64,000 nucleotides of DNA from UBA8752 sp040261275 (lineage in GTDB: Bacteria > Bacteroidota > Bacteroidia > Flavobacteriales_D > Sanyastnellaceae). Positions 32,063 to 41,628 of the stretch are shown here, piece after piece. The number at the start of each line of letters is the position of its first letter. Position 1 is the stretch's first letter. The stretch is from assembly GCA_040261275.1 (NCBI GenBank), contig JBDQOI010000009.1:1-64000 (forward strand). The letters run 5' to 3'. The position numbers and the translations under genes were made by a program. The notes under the pieces are model-generated. The model had not been told where the DNA came from. It did no database searches and saw nothing but the letters and a program-made list of their open reading frames with translations.

Positions 32063-33295
32063 TTACGCCATGGACTTGAGTCCGGCGTGCTTTTCCAATA
32101 ATGTAACCAAGGTGGCAGAAGCAGCTTCCCAAGTGAAACGTCCTTGGACAATGGCAGCGGCAGCCTTCCCCATATTTTGGCCATGGTCAGGATCCGCCAG
32201 AAGTTCCAGAATGCACTGCGCGAAAGATGGAGCGTCATCGGCTGTAGAAACGGCGTTTCCGACAGGACAGCCCAATGCGGCCAATGCCCTGGGCGTTGTC
32301 AGACAAGCCCTTTCGAGCGCCATGGCTTCGAGCAACTTGTTCTGCAAGCCGGTATTTACCAGCATGGGAGCAATGAAGATGGGGGCAGCGAGGTAGGCCG
32401 ATCGGATGTCCGCCACATCCGCAATGACATCGACGTGGGCACCAGCATGGGACTTTACCGCTGGAGCAGGTTGAGCGCCGCAGATCAGAATACGCAGGGG
32501 CCTTCCGGCCAGTTGTTCAAAACAGGGGGCTATATCGGCACACAGGAACCGGGCCGCGACGATGTTGGGCGCATACCCCAGGTTTCCACAGAAGGCAACA
32601 TCGTAGTTCGCCGTGTCACCACCGACCAGCGGAATGTCAGGAGAGGGGCTGAAAAATTGAGTGTCCACGCCATTGGGTACAATGTGGACCTCTTTTCGAT
32701 CGGGGTGAGGCAACAATTGTCTGTCCTGCTCTGAAATGATGGTGCATGCATCGAAGTAGTGGGGCATGCGGTGCTCATAGCGCAGGAGCCTTCGCCCTTC
32801 TTCACGCAGGAGGGGACGCTTCCACCATGGAGCCCGCTCCGCTTCGCGTTCGGCACCGGCGTGCAGGGTGTCCATGATGTCCAGGATGTGGGGGACACTG
32901 TCCAGGTCCTTCACATATTCCGCTGTTCGGACCATTTGCGCGAGCAATACATCGGGAGACCTCTCCATCACTGCACGCCGAATTCGTCGCATGAGTCTGC
33001 GCTCCGTGAAAAGAAGGACTTGGAATGGCCGGCGAGAGAAAAGGGCCCAGCTCATTCGGAATGCGGCCTTCCAAGGGTTCAAACGGTGCACCGTAAGATG
33101 CGAACAGCGGTAGCGCAATTCGGCGCGCTCGGTTTCTGAAACGGAGCGAAAACTCAGGCAGTGCAAATCCACCTCGAACCGCTCGTGTAGAACGGCGAGT
33201 TGATGGAAGATCCTCAGCCGATCGCCCTTGTTCAACGGAAGCGGAAAACGCGGGGTAAGGACGGCAAGCCGAGGCTTGTGTTCAGATTCTGACAT
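32063..33295 (-). CDS. glycosyltransferase, GT-B fold (family 4-like)
   Basis: A 410-residue cytoplasmic or membrane-associated glycosyltransferase with two Rossmann-like halves. Visible: LAVLTPRFPLPLNKGDRLRIFHQ at the N terminus (the loop that contacts the acceptor), VHIVPNGVDTQFF, YDVAFCGNLGYAPNIVAA, and APMLVNTGLQNKLLEAMALERACLTT with the nucleotide-sugar-binding E-x(7)-E region. It probably builds surface glycan or exopolysaccharide. The ATG at 33295 overlaps the end of the upstream glycosyltransferase by 14 bases, so the pair are likely translated together. The two proteins are related in plan but clearly different in sequence. Confidence 0.88.
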   Translation of the reverse strand: MSESEHKPRLAVLTPRFPLPLNKGDRLRIFHQLAVLHERFEVDLHCLSFRSVSETERAELRYRCSHLTVHRLNPWKAAFRMSWALFSRRPFQVLLFTERRLMRRIRRAVMERSPDVLLAQMVRTAEYVKDLDSVPHILDIMDTLHAGAEREAERAPWWKRPLLREEGRRLLRYEHRMPHYFDACTIISEQDRQLLPHPDRKEVHIVPNGVDTQFFSPSPDIPLVGGDTANYDVAFCGNLGYAPNIVAARFLCADIAPCFEQLAGRPLRILICGAQPAPAVKSHAGAHVDVIADVADIRSAYLAAPIFIAPMLVNTGLQNKLLEAMALERACLTTPRALAALGCPVGNAVSTADDAPSFAQCILELLADPDHGQNMGKAAAAIVQGRFTWEAASATLVTLLEKHAGLKSMA

Positions 33296-34499
33296 GGGCC
33301 CGATAGAATTCCAACAAACCGGCACCAATTCTCTTCTGGTCGAACGAGGTTCGGGCCATTGTCATTCCCTTCTCTTCCATGGTTTGCAGTCTCTCGGGAT
33401 GGGAGATCAACTCCACCAACGCAGAGGCAAATTGTTCAGGGGGAGACTGAAGGACACATTCTCCATCGTTGAGGTCCAATCCGTGCAGACCGATGGTGGT
33501 CGAGGCCACGGGGATGCCCCGGCTCATGGACTCCACGATTTTCACCCGAATGCCTGCACCCCGGAGCAGAGGGACGACGAGAAGGTCGCATTGCTGCCCA
33601 AAGGAAGCCGCATCCTCGACTTCACCGTGATTGAATACCCCGGCTTCTGAAGACCATATTTCTCGATCCAATCCCCTTCCTGCCACATGGAATTCCGAAT
33701 GGGGATGGGCGCTTCGAATCACGGGCCAAACTTCGCGGATGAACCACTCCACCCCCTCTCGATTCGGTCCCCAGTCCATGGCACCCAAGTGGTACAATTT
33801 CACGTGCCCGGACAAGGGCGCTTTGCGCTCAGGGATTGGAGCGTGTGGGACATCATCGGACGGAATTCCGAAGCCCGCCACGTGAATCGGACCCTCGAAC
33901 CCCCAATTCCGATAGCCCATGCCTTCGGTGGAACTGATGGCCACAATGGTGTCCAATTCTGCGAGAATCCCCTTTTCATAGCGCTCGAGTGTCTTGCTCA
34001 GGTGTCGCAATACCAACCTGTGGAATGGGTTGCGGGTCGCTTTGTACCTCTGCTCCCAAATTTGGTATTCGTGGTTGTGGCTTCTCAAGGAGACCAGGGC
34101 GGTCGGCGCGTGATGGCGAATGGTCTCGATGTAGGGCGTGGTGTAGAGGCTCTCCAGATGGACCACATCAAACCGCTCGCGCGACAGGACTTTCTTGAGG
34201 ACCATGGCATATTGATGGCTGTAGAACCGGGAGATATTGTATGAATCTCCATTCATGAAGGCCATGTACGCATCGCGGATATCGAGTCCCGTTTCGAGGG
34301 ACACACCTTCCAAGTCCGTATGTTCCAAGTAGTCGATGTCGAGGTCTTCCATGACCAACGGGTGCTTCCGGGTGCTCGCGGTCAGCACTTTTACCCGTGC
34401 CCCCGCAGCCAGAAGTCCTGACGTCATCGCATCGATGGCCAAGCACCCTCCGTCCAAAGCGGGCCGCGGTGGTTTGTGACTAAGTTGGAGGATGCGCAT
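33282..34499 (-). CDS. glycosyltransferase, GT-B fold (family 4-like)
   Basis: A 405-residue glycosyltransferase resembling its downstream neighbour. Motifs: ILQLSHKPPRPALDGGCLAID at the start, RFDVVHLESLYTTPYI, KLYHLGAMDWGPNREGVEWFI, and VPLLRGAGIRVKIVESMSRGIPVASTTIGLHGL with the second acidic residue. Acceptor and donor cannot be read from sequence. It begins 13 bases after the stop of the LptF/LptG permease gene, so an envelope-polysaccharide context is plausible. Confidence 0.88.
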   Translation of the reverse strand: MRILQLSHKPPRPALDGGCLAIDAMTSGLLAAGARVKVLTASTRKHPLVMEDLDIDYLEHTDLEGVSLETGLDIRDAYMAFMNGDSYNISRFYSHQYAMVLKKVLSRERFDVVHLESLYTTPYIETIRHHAPTALVSLRSHNHEYQIWEQRYKATRNPFHRLVLRHLSKTLERYEKGILAELDTIVAISSTEGMGYRNWGFEGPIHVAGFGIPSDDVPHAPIPERKAPLSGHVKLYHLGAMDWGPNREGVEWFIREVWPVIRSAHPHSEFHVAGRGLDREIWSSEAGVFNHGEVEDAASFGQQCDLLVVPLLRGAGIRVKIVESMSRGIPVASTTIGLHGLDLNDGECVLQSPPEQFASALVELISHPERLQTMEEKGMTMARTSFDQKRIGAGLLEFYRAHVRI

Positions 34500-34512
34500 T
34501 TGGTGCGGCAAT

Positions 34513-35916
34513 TTACCGGGCGGTTCGCGACCGGGAAAAAGGGCGCCATGAAATCTCACGCGCCGCCCTCAGATTCAACATCAATGCGGCAGGTACCATG
34601 ACCAGCGTACCCATCCACATGCCCCATGCGGGAGACAAGGACCCAGAACGCACCATGCGCTCGCCCATGATGGTAATGACATAGTACAGCACGAAGAGGA
34701 GGATGGCCAGGACGGTCGGCAGTCCCATTCCCCCCTTTCGGATGATGGCCCCGAGAGGAGCGCCAATCAGGAAGAGGAGAATGCAAGCGGAAGCCAAGAA
34801 CAATTTGCGGTGCCACTCGATCGCATGTCGATCGGATAACGCCCGCTTGGATCGCCTGTCATCCGCCTGATTTCTCGCCGTTTGGATGGCATTGCGCAAC
34901 ATGTCACGCGCAGCATCGTGGACCCTTCGCTCCGCGGAAGGCCCCAGCCTCAACAGCCAATCCGCGCGCACCGAAACGGTGTCCGAATCGAAGACCTGCC
35001 GTTTGCCGACGACAGGCTTGTTCATGCTCCTTTGGCCGAAGTCCCTGAGGGTGGCTGACATGTGGGCACGTTCACCCTCGAGGGAGTCAATGGCTGCGTC
35101 CAATTGCCCCAGGCTCATCATTTCATAGGCGCGCTTGAACAGGGCCTCATCCGCCTTGGCAAAGTCCAGGCTGCTGAGATCGATTCGGATGCGCTGGGTT
35201 TGAAAAGTGGTCCGCAGGTGGGGGTAGATCCTATCCCGTTGCCGGACGCCGGGCTCCATCCGTTCCTCGTGGCTGGCCCCGTCGACAAGATCCAGGATGA
35301 GGAACCTACCCGTTCGGGAAGTCTGCATGGTACCCGATTGGGCTTCGATGACCAGACCCGCTCCATCCCGCCCACCGCCGTGATGGTGAATCAGGACATC
35401 CTCCAGTTGGCCCGTCTCCTTTTCCACGGTCGCCGCGCGGATGGCATAGCCGTCGATGCCATTGTAGAAAACACCATCCTCCAAGTTGAGGGTCGGCTTC
35501 TTCCGGGTCACGCTGTACAATAGGGTTCGGAACTTGAGATTGGCCACAGGCCAAGCATAGTTGGCAAAGAACAGGGCCCCTCCGGAAATGAAGAACATGG
35601 CGATCACCAGCGGCCTCATGATCCTACCGAGCCGCATTCCCGATGACTTGAGCGCGGTGAGTTCCTGATGCTCCGCCAGGGCGCCCAGGGTCATGATGCT
35701 GCTCATCAGGATGGCCAAGGGCAGTGCGAGGTTTACCAAGCGGGCGGAGGCATAGAGGAGGAGCTCCAGCACCACATGAACCGCTAGTCCTTTGCCGATC
35801 AGCTCATCGGCATAGACCCATAGGAACTGCATGTCCAAGAAGAAAAGGGCCACCAGAAATGTCACCGCGAAGGGGCCGATGAAGGACCGAAGCAGGAGCC
35901 GGGTGATGCGCTTCAC
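34513..35916 (-). CDS. LptF/LptG family permease
   Basis: A 467-residue YjgP/YjgQ-family integral membrane protein, the transmembrane part of the LPS-exporting LptB2FG complex. N-terminal helices (LLLRSFIGPFAVTFLVALFFLDM, LYASARLVNLALPLAILMSSIMTLG), a conserved EHQELTALKSSG coupling region, a large periplasmic beta-rich domain (about 140-370), and C-terminal helices (KLFLASACILLFLIGAPLGAIIRKGGMGLPTVLAILLFV). Whether it is F or G cannot be decided. The start codon is GTG at 35916; no ATG lies nearby upstream. It diverges from the M49 peptidase gene. Confidence 0.9.
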   Translation of the reverse strand: MKRITRLLLRSFIGPFAVTFLVALFFLDMQFLWVYADELIGKGLAVHVVLELLLYASARLVNLALPLAILMSSIMTLGALAEHQELTALKSSGMRLGRIMRPLVIAMFFISGGALFFANYAWPVANLKFRTLLYSVTRKKPTLNLEDGVFYNGIDGYAIRAATVEKETGQLEDVLIHHHGGGRDGAGLVIEAQSGTMQTSRTGRFLILDLVDGASHEERMEPGVRQRDRIYPHLRTTFQTQRIRIDLSSLDFAKADEALFKRAYEMMSLGQLDAAIDSLEGERAHMSATLRDFGQRSMNKPVVGKRQVFDSDTVSVRADWLLRLGPSAERRVHDAARDMLRNAIQTARNQADDRRSKRALSDRHAIEWHRKLFLASACILLFLIGAPLGAIIRKGGMGLPTVLAILLFVLYYVITIMGERMVRSGSLSPAWGMWMGTLVMVPAALMLNLRAAREISWRPFSRSRTAR

Positions 35917-36009
35917 GGGTGTGATGGGTGTGGGGAACGCGACCCTCTCAGGCCTGCGCTCACATTACGGTGCAAGATTGCCTAATTTTCGCGTCCCAAG
36001 CTTCGAACG

Positions 36010-38112
36010 ATGCACAACAATTCCCACACCAAGGGTGGTTTTTCTACCCGCTTGCTCTCCTTGATCCTTCCGGCCTTGATCATTTTCGGTTGCGCCGAAC
36101 CCGCCCCCGATTTCGGTGAGGATGGCCAACCGGCAGTAGACATGGACGCCAAGGCAGGCGAGCCGGATGTCAACGGGTTTGTTTGGCAAACCGAGCAATT
36201 CGCCGACCTCAAGCTCATCCGTTACCAAGTGCCGGGATGGAACAAACTGAGCGCCGATCAACAGAAGTTGGTCTACTGCCTCAATCAGGCGGGTTTGAGC
36301 GGACGCGACATCATGTACGACCAGAACAACCGCTACAACCTGCGCGTTCGTCACATGATCGACGAAGCCCATCGCCATTTTTCAGGAGACCGCGGAACCC
36401 TAGGTTGGCAGCGTTTTCAAACGTTTGCCAAGCGCGTATGGTTCTCCAACGGCATCCACCACCACTATTCCAACGCCAAGATCGCTCCGGAGTGTGGGCG
36501 GGCTTACTTCGAGCACGTTCTGGAGAACAGCGGATTGTCGGTGGATGCGGGAACCTCTGAAGTCTTGGACATGCTGTATGATGCCACCCGCGAAGCCAAG
36601 AAGGTGGAGTTGGACGCTTCCAAGGGACTGGTAGAGGCCAGCGCCGTCAATTTCTACGCTCCGGACGTCAGCACGGAGGAGGCTCGGGCCTTTTTCGAAG
36701 CCTATCAGGTTGACCGCAACAAGCCGGTGGAAAAGGGACTGAACAGCCGACTTGTGAAAGGGGCGGATGGACAGGTGACCGAAGAGGTCTACAAAGTGGG
36801 AGGGCTCTACGGTGCGGCTCTGGAAAAGGTCTGCTACTGGCTGGAGCAAGCACAGCAGTACGCTGAGAATGACAAGCAGGCCGCAGCGCTGCGGCACTTG
36901 GTCGACTACTACCGCACGGGAGACCTTGAAAAGTGGAGTTTGTACAACATCAATTGGGTCCGCGATACCGAAGGTGACATCGACTACATCAACGGATTTG
37001 TAGAGGTGTACAACGACCCACTCGGTTTCACGGGCAGTTACGAGACCATTGTCCAAATCAAGGATTTCGAAGCCTCCCAGCGGATGGCGGTGATGATGGA
37101 CAACGCCCAGTGGTTTGAGGACCACATGCCCTTCATGGAGGAGCACAAGAAAGATGAGGTGGTGGGCATCACCTACAACGTCGTGAATGTCGTGGGAGAG
37201 GCAGGTGACGCATCGCCCAGCACCCCCATTGGAGTGAATCTTCCCAACGCCAACTGGATCCGCACCTTGCACGGCTCCAAAAGCGTCAGCCTCGGCAACA
37301 TCATCGACGCCTATGACAATGCCGGTGGAGGAGGACTCACCGATGAGTTCGCCTTTGACGATGTGGAAAAGGCAAGGGCAAAGAACCACGGAACATTGGC
37401 CGGTAAGATCCACACCGCCTTCCACGAGGTGATCGGCCACGCCAGCGGCAAGCTCGAGGAGGGCGTGGCAGAGCCGGCCAGTACGATGAAGGAGTATGCC
37501 AGCACCATGGAGGAAGGCCGCGCGGACCTTGTAGCCTTGTATTTCATGCTGGACGAAAAGCTCATCGAATTGGGATTGGTCAAGAACTTGGAGACCGGAC
37601 GTTGTGAATACGACAGCTACATCCGGAACGGAATGCTGATGCAGCTGCGCCGCCTGGAGGTAGGAGACAACATCGAGGAGGCCCACATGCGCAACCGCGC
37701 TTGGGTGAGCCATTGGGTGGTGGAAAAGGCCGCAGCGGACAACAGCATCCGCGAGATCGTGCGCGACGGAAAGACCTTCTACAACATCGAGGACTACGAC
37801 CGTGTCAGGGAGCTCTTCGGCGAATTGCTGCGCGAGGTACAGCGGATCAAATCGCAGGGCGATTACGAGGCCGCCAAAGCCTTGGTGGAGGGGTACGGTG
37901 TCCAAGTCGACCCCGTCGTCCATCAGCAGGTCCTGGATCGGGCTGAAGCCCTCGGCATTGCGCCCTATGGAGGTTTCATCAATCCCAAGATGACCGCCGT
38001 TACAGATGAATCCGGAAACCTCACCGGTGTGGAGTTGAGTTATCCCGACAATTTCACAGGGCAGATGCTCGACTACGACAGCGAATACAACTTCCTTCCA
38101 CTGGAGAATTGA
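36010..38112 (+). CDS. M49-family dipeptidyl peptidase III-like lipoprotein
   Basis: A 700-residue zinc metallopeptidase of family M49. The zinc site is HEVIGHASGKLEEG with the M49 HExxGH motif near residue 475, and the third ligand lies in MEEGRADLVALYFM. The N terminus is a lipoprotein signal (ALIIFGCAEP), so it is envelope-located, unlike cytoplasmic eukaryotic DPP III. It should cleave dipeptides from the N termini of peptides. Length is normal for bacterial M49. Its stop shares bases with the next start (TGATG). Likely role: peptide digestion in the periplasm. Confidence 0.9.
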   Translation: MHNNSHTKGGFSTRLLSLILPALIIFGCAEPAPDFGEDGQPAVDMDAKAGEPDVNGFVWQTEQFADLKLIRYQVPGWNKLSADQQKLVYCLNQAGLSGRDIMYDQNNRYNLRVRHMIDEAHRHFSGDRGTLGWQRFQTFAKRVWFSNGIHHHYSNAKIAPECGRAYFEHVLENSGLSVDAGTSEVLDMLYDATREAKKVELDASKGLVEASAVNFYAPDVSTEEARAFFEAYQVDRNKPVEKGLNSRLVKGADGQVTEEVYKVGGLYGAALEKVCYWLEQAQQYAENDKQAAALRHLVDYYRTGDLEKWSLYNINWVRDTEGDIDYINGFVEVYNDPLGFTGSYETIVQIKDFEASQRMAVMMDNAQWFEDHMPFMEEHKKDEVVGITYNVVNVVGEAGDASPSTPIGVNLPNANWIRTLHGSKSVSLGNIIDAYDNAGGGGLTDEFAFDDVEKARAKNHGTLAGKIHTAFHEVIGHASGKLEEGVAEPASTMKEYASTMEEGRADLVALYFMLDEKLIELGLVKNLETGRCEYDSYIRNGMLMQLRRLEVGDNIEEAHMRNRAWVSHWVVEKAAADNSIREIVRDGKTFYNIEDYDRVRELFGELLREVQRIKSQGDYEAAKALVEGYGVQVDPVVHQQVLDRAEALGIAPYGGFINPKMTAVTDESGNLTGVELSYPDNFTGQMLDYDSEYNFLPLEN

Positions 38113-38408
38113 TGGAAGACACGTCGAAACCGGAAGGGAGCCCCCTTGCGTTGGAGGAGCGAAAGCTGGCCTTGATCCAGCTGTTGTTGTCCTTGGAAAG
38201 GGAGGAGGACATGGCCCAATTGGAGGCCGCCATGGCTGAATTGCAAGAGGCCATCCGCTCGCGACAATTGGTCATCGGGTACAGTCCATCGGGAACGCCG
38301 GTCCTCAAGCAACGCTTTCTCGATCGGCTCCGTCATACCCTACACGATTTGAACCACGATGAATTCGTCACCCTTCCTGAATTCGAGCGCCGTGCCGCCG
38401 ATTGGTAA
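38112..38408 (+). CDS. small antitoxin-like protein, no toxin partner
   Basis: A 98-residue protein with an N-terminal helical stretch EERKLALIQLLLSLEREED and a C-terminal tail IGYSPSGTPVLKQRF...EFERRAADW. This layout (leucine-rich helix, then a GYxxxGxPxxKxxF segment and an acidic tail ending in W) resembles antitoxins paired with RelE/ParE-type toxins in Bacteroidota. No toxin gene follows; instead the next gene, a secreted protein, begins inside this one. The start ATG overlaps the peptidase stop (TGATG). The antitoxin identity is an inference from sequence pattern; it may be a stand-alone regulator or leftover. Confidence 0.6.
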   Translation: MEDTSKPEGSPLALEERKLALIQLLLSLEREEDMAQLEAAMAELQEAIRSRQLVIGYSPSGTPVLKQRFLDRLRHTLHDLNHDEFVTLPEFERRAADW

Positions 38409-39834
38409 GTGCTTGAGCCCGCTGGCTTCCGTCGCCGGTCTCCTGTTTTGGATTTCGAGCTCCCTGTCCAGCCAGGTGCCCTGTGAGGATGGAGTCGCGG
38501 GGCAATACCCCTGCAGTGGACTGGACCTGATGTGCGTCCGCTCCTTCGAGGAGTTGGGTGGCACGGGGCCGGGAAACGGGAACGATTGCTGGGGTTGGGT
38601 GTTCGAAGGCCGGGAATTCGTCCTCTTCGGCCGCAGCGACGGAACCTCCATCGTGGAAATCACGGACCCCGTCAACCCTGTCATGTTGGCCGATGTAGCT
38701 ACGGCTTCTGTCCCTAGTTTGTGGCGGGACATCAAGGTCATAGGCGACGTGGCCTTCATCGTCAGTGAGGCAGGTGAGCATGGGATGCAGGTGGTCGATC
38801 TCACGCAGGTTCCTGCGATGGAGACCATGGGGGAATTGGGCACGCTCGCCTGGTATACAGGATTCGGTGGAGCCCATAACATTGTAGCCAATCCGGAGAC
38901 CAACTTCGTTTATGGAGTAGGGACGGATACCTTCAACGGGGGATTGCACATCGTCGATGTCTCGGATCCCTCCAACCCCACTTTGGTGGGGGCATGGGAT
39001 GAGGCTTACATCCACGACGCCCAGGTGGTCAACTACAACGGGCCCGACTTGGATTACCAAGGCAAGGAATTGGCTTTCGTTTTCAGTGGCTTCAGCGGTT
39101 TCCACATCGTCGATGTGGAGGACAAGTCCGACTGCCAAACCCTGTCTTCACTGGCCGGACCCGAGTGGATTTACCCTCATCAGGGATGGCTCACCGAGGA
39201 CCATCGATTTGTATTGATGAACGATGAAATGGACGAAGCCGCCGGAATTGCCCCGCAAACCCGGACCTGGATTCTGGATGTGCAAGACCTGGACAACCCC
39301 GTTATTCTTGGGTACCATGAGGGTACACTCTCCGTCACCGACCACAACCTGTACACCCACGAGGGTAAGGTCTACGAGGCGAATTACTATGCGGGCATCC
39401 AAGTGCTGGAAATTCAGGATCTCGCCAATCTCGCCATGCAGCAAGTGGCGTTTTTCGATACCAATCCCTTCTCCAATCAGGCCGGCACAGGGGGAGGGGC
39501 ATGGAGCGTTTATCCCTATTTCGAAAGCGGCAACATCGCCATCAGTACGCAGAGCCACATGTTCGTTGTGCGGCCTTCAGAGGGACTGAACTCCGTTTGG
39601 GAGCCTTCCCGCGCGCCCAGCCTTCACATTTGGAGCGAATCGGGGAGGGTGCACATCCAGATGGAAGGGGCTGCGGATGGCCCGCTCTTGATCTTTGACG
39701 CGAAGGGTCGCCGTTGTGCCGAATGGCCTGTCCTCTCGGGAAGAACCTCCACATGGTTTGTGCCCGAGTGGCCCGCAGGTGTGTATGTGGCGAGAACGAA
39801 GGAGGGGCTCCAACGCCGGTTCATCCTCCAATAA
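38359..39834 (+). CDS. secreted choice-of-anchor B/LVIVD-repeat protein
   Basis: A 491-residue secreted protein with a signal peptide (ASVAGLLFWISSSLSSQ). The middle consists of beta-propeller-like LVIVD repeats: GTSIVEITDPVNPVMLADV, GMQVVDLTQVPAM, GLHIVDVSDPSNPTLVGAW and AGIQVLEIQDLANLAM. This matches the choice-of-anchor B family. The C terminus (LLIFDAKGRRCAEW..VPEWPAGVYVAR) resembles a short T9SS type A sorting domain but lacks a clear FPNP. Function unknown, possibly a surface binding protein. Its ATG lies within the preceding small gene in another frame (50-base overlap), so the start is tentative; a later start would cut the signal peptide. Confidence 0.75.
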   Translation: MNSSPFLNSSAVPPIGKCLSPLASVAGLLFWISSSLSSQVPCEDGVAGQYPCSGLDLMCVRSFEELGGTGPGNGNDCWGWVFEGREFVLFGRSDGTSIVEITDPVNPVMLADVATASVPSLWRDIKVIGDVAFIVSEAGEHGMQVVDLTQVPAMETMGELGTLAWYTGFGGAHNIVANPETNFVYGVGTDTFNGGLHIVDVSDPSNPTLVGAWDEAYIHDAQVVNYNGPDLDYQGKELAFVFSGFSGFHIVDVEDKSDCQTLSSLAGPEWIYPHQGWLTEDHRFVLMNDEMDEAAGIAPQTRTWILDVQDLDNPVILGYHEGTLSVTDHNLYTHEGKVYEANYYAGIQVLEIQDLANLAMQQVAFFDTNPFSNQAGTGGGAWSVYPYFESGNIAISTQSHMFVVRPSEGLNSVWEPSRAPSLHIWSESGRVHIQMEGAADGPLLIFDAKGRRCAEWPVLSGRTSTWFVPEWPAGVYVARTKEGLQRRFILQ

Positions 39835-39846
39835 GGTCCTTTTCCT

Positions 39847-40641
39847 TCAGGGCTTGGCCATGGCTTCCCTCAATCGTTCTGAAAGCCGGCTGCCTTCGAT
39901 GCGTGAGGTCAGCCTGCCGCTCTTGGCCAGAGCATAGGTGCCTGTTTCTTCGCTCAGCACCAGCGCCACGGCATCCGTTTGCTCGGAAATACCCAATGCA
40001 GCCCGATGGCGCGTTCCGTATTGTGAAGGGAGATCGATGCGACCGGTAACAGGCAAAATGCCGCCGGCCCAAAGGATCCGGTCTCGGGCAATGCACATTG
40101 CGCCGTCGTGCAAAGGGCTCGCTTTCTCGAACAAGGCGACCACGAGCCCTGGGGATAAACGCGCATCCACCCTGCGGTTGCCTGTGACCACTGAGGTGGG
40201 GTCGGCGTCCCGACTGAGCACAACCAATGCGCCCAGTCCCCGTTTGCGGCACTCCTCCAATCCATCCCTGAGGGCCTCCCATGAGTCTTCACCCCTCGTT
40301 TCTCCGACGGTCCGCCCCAGAAGTTTCTGCAACCAGTTTGGAGCACCGCCCAGCAGCTGACGGTTTCCAATCAAAAGGAGAAACTGCCTCAGCTCTTGCT
40401 GGAACACAATCAAAAGAGCAATGACACCCAAACCGATGAACTGCCCCATGACTTCGGCGAGCATGCGCATTTGCAAGGCATCCACAATCTGGTAGACCAG
40501 ATAAATGGCCAGAATGCCCAGGAAAATCCGAATGGCCGCTGTCCCCCTGGTCAGTCGGTACAGCTGGTAGAGGATGGCGGCAACGGCCAGGATGTCCAAT
40601 ACCTGCCAAAGGCCGAGATGGAGGGCGGGTTGTTCAATCAT
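39847..40641 (-). CDS. cdaA: diadenylate cyclase CdaA
   Basis: CdaA makes the second messenger c-di-AMP from two ATP at the inner membrane, regulating potassium and osmotic homeostasis. The 264-residue protein has three N-terminal helices (LDILAVAAILYQLY, FLGILAIYLVYQIV, IGLGVIALLIVF) and a DAC domain with the catalytic motifs PLHDGAMCI and GTRHRAALGISE. Length is typical. It overlaps the folP stop (ATGA), a gene order that I recall as common in Bacteroidota. Confidence 0.95.
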   Translation of the reverse strand: MIEQPALHLGLWQVLDILAVAAILYQLYRLTRGTAAIRIFLGILAIYLVYQIVDALQMRMLAEVMGQFIGLGVIALLIVFQQELRQFLLLIGNRQLLGGAPNWLQKLLGRTVGETRGEDSWEALRDGLEECRKRGLGALVVLSRDADPTSVVTGNRRVDARLSPGLVVALFEKASPLHDGAMCIARDRILWAGGILPVTGRIDLPSQYGTRHRAALGISEQTDAVALVLSEETGTYALAKSGRLTSRIEGSRLSERLREAMAKP

Positions 40642-41508
40642 GGGTTATTCATCCGAGTGGATGCCATTGCGCGATGCAATTTGAGGCATTCCACCGCTTC
40701 GGCTACATCGTGAACACGCAATATGTGCGCTCCCCGGTCCAACGCCCAGGCATGCAGGGCCGTCGTACCGTTCAAGGCTTCTTGAGGTGAGCAGTCCAGT
40801 GTCCTGTGAATCATGGATTTGCGACTGACCCCTACCAGGATGGGAACACCGGAAGAAACCAGTTGGGGAAGACCGTCCAGCAAGCGAAAATTGTGCTGCG
40901 CGGTTTTTCCGAATCCGAAACCCGGATCCAAGGCAACATGCTCCACGCCCTTGTTTCGGAGGGTCTGGAGCCGTTCCTCGAGAAAATCACGCACCTCTTG
41001 CAGGACATCGCCGTAGAGGGGATGGTCCTGCATGGACTCCGGCGTACCCTTCATGTGCATGAGGATGCAAGGAGCCTTTCGAGAGGCCAGGACGTCCTCC
41101 ATGGCCGCATCGAGTCGGGCACCGCCGATGTCATTGACGATGTCTGCGCCCTCATCCAGGGCCCGAATGGCCACATGCGCCCGACACGTGTCCACGCTGA
41201 GGGCAAGAGAAGGCCACCGATTCCTCAATGCCTTGATGATGGGCAACACCCTTGCACATTCCTCCTCGGAGTCGATGGCCGCTGCACCCGGCCGAGAGCT
41301 CTGACCCGCCTACATCCAGGATGTCCGCGCCCTGCGCCATCATGCGCTCTGCCATGGAAAGGGCCTGCTCCACCTTCAGTGCTCGACTTTCGGTGTGAAA
41401 GGAATCCGGGGTGGCGTTGATGATGCCCATGACCCTCGGACGCTCAAAACTGAGCGTCGAGTGACCCAGCTCAAAGGGCACGGGAACAGGTGAGGACATC
41501 GGGAACAT
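40638..41508 (-). pseudogene. folP: dihydropteroate synthase folP interrupted by a one-base frameshift
   Basis: FolP joins dihydropterin pyrophosphate and p-aminobenzoate in folate synthesis. The N-terminal part (41508 down to about 41305) reads MGIINATPDSF...GADILDVGG in one frame; from about 41302 down, the protein continues in another frame as SSRPGAAAIDSEEECARVLP...VDTCRAHVA and onward through DIGGARLD, DPGFGFGKT and GVSRKSM to the stop at 40638. Removing one base from the GGGT at 41304-41307 (minus strand) restores the canonical DVGGQSSRPG. Every other family motif is intact, and sul/pterin-binding residues are present. Since folP is normally essential, a sequencing or assembly error in the short GC-rich run is the likeliest cause; a true mutation is the alternative. 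The gene overlaps cdaA by ATGA. Confidence 0.85.
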
Positions 41509-41628
41509 GACGGAAAGATGCGAAGGGCGGACCTTCCTTCATCATGCGCGTCGTCACTGTGGGAAAAAGTTGTCCTCCATAAGGCGGGAAGACATTGGTT
41601 TGCCCCGGTGAGCCCCGAACTTGGTCCC

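Noticed and set aside
36400..37923. A 507-residue minus-strand open frame over the M49 peptidase
   Set aside because: The forward frame contains the zinc motifs HEVIGH and EEGRAD; the reverse frame has no domain and is a GC-bias shadow.
41290..41310. Programmed ribosomal frameshifting in folP
   Set aside because: No slippery heptamer or downstream pseudoknot is evident, and folP is not known to use frameshifting. A single extra base in a short run is simpler.
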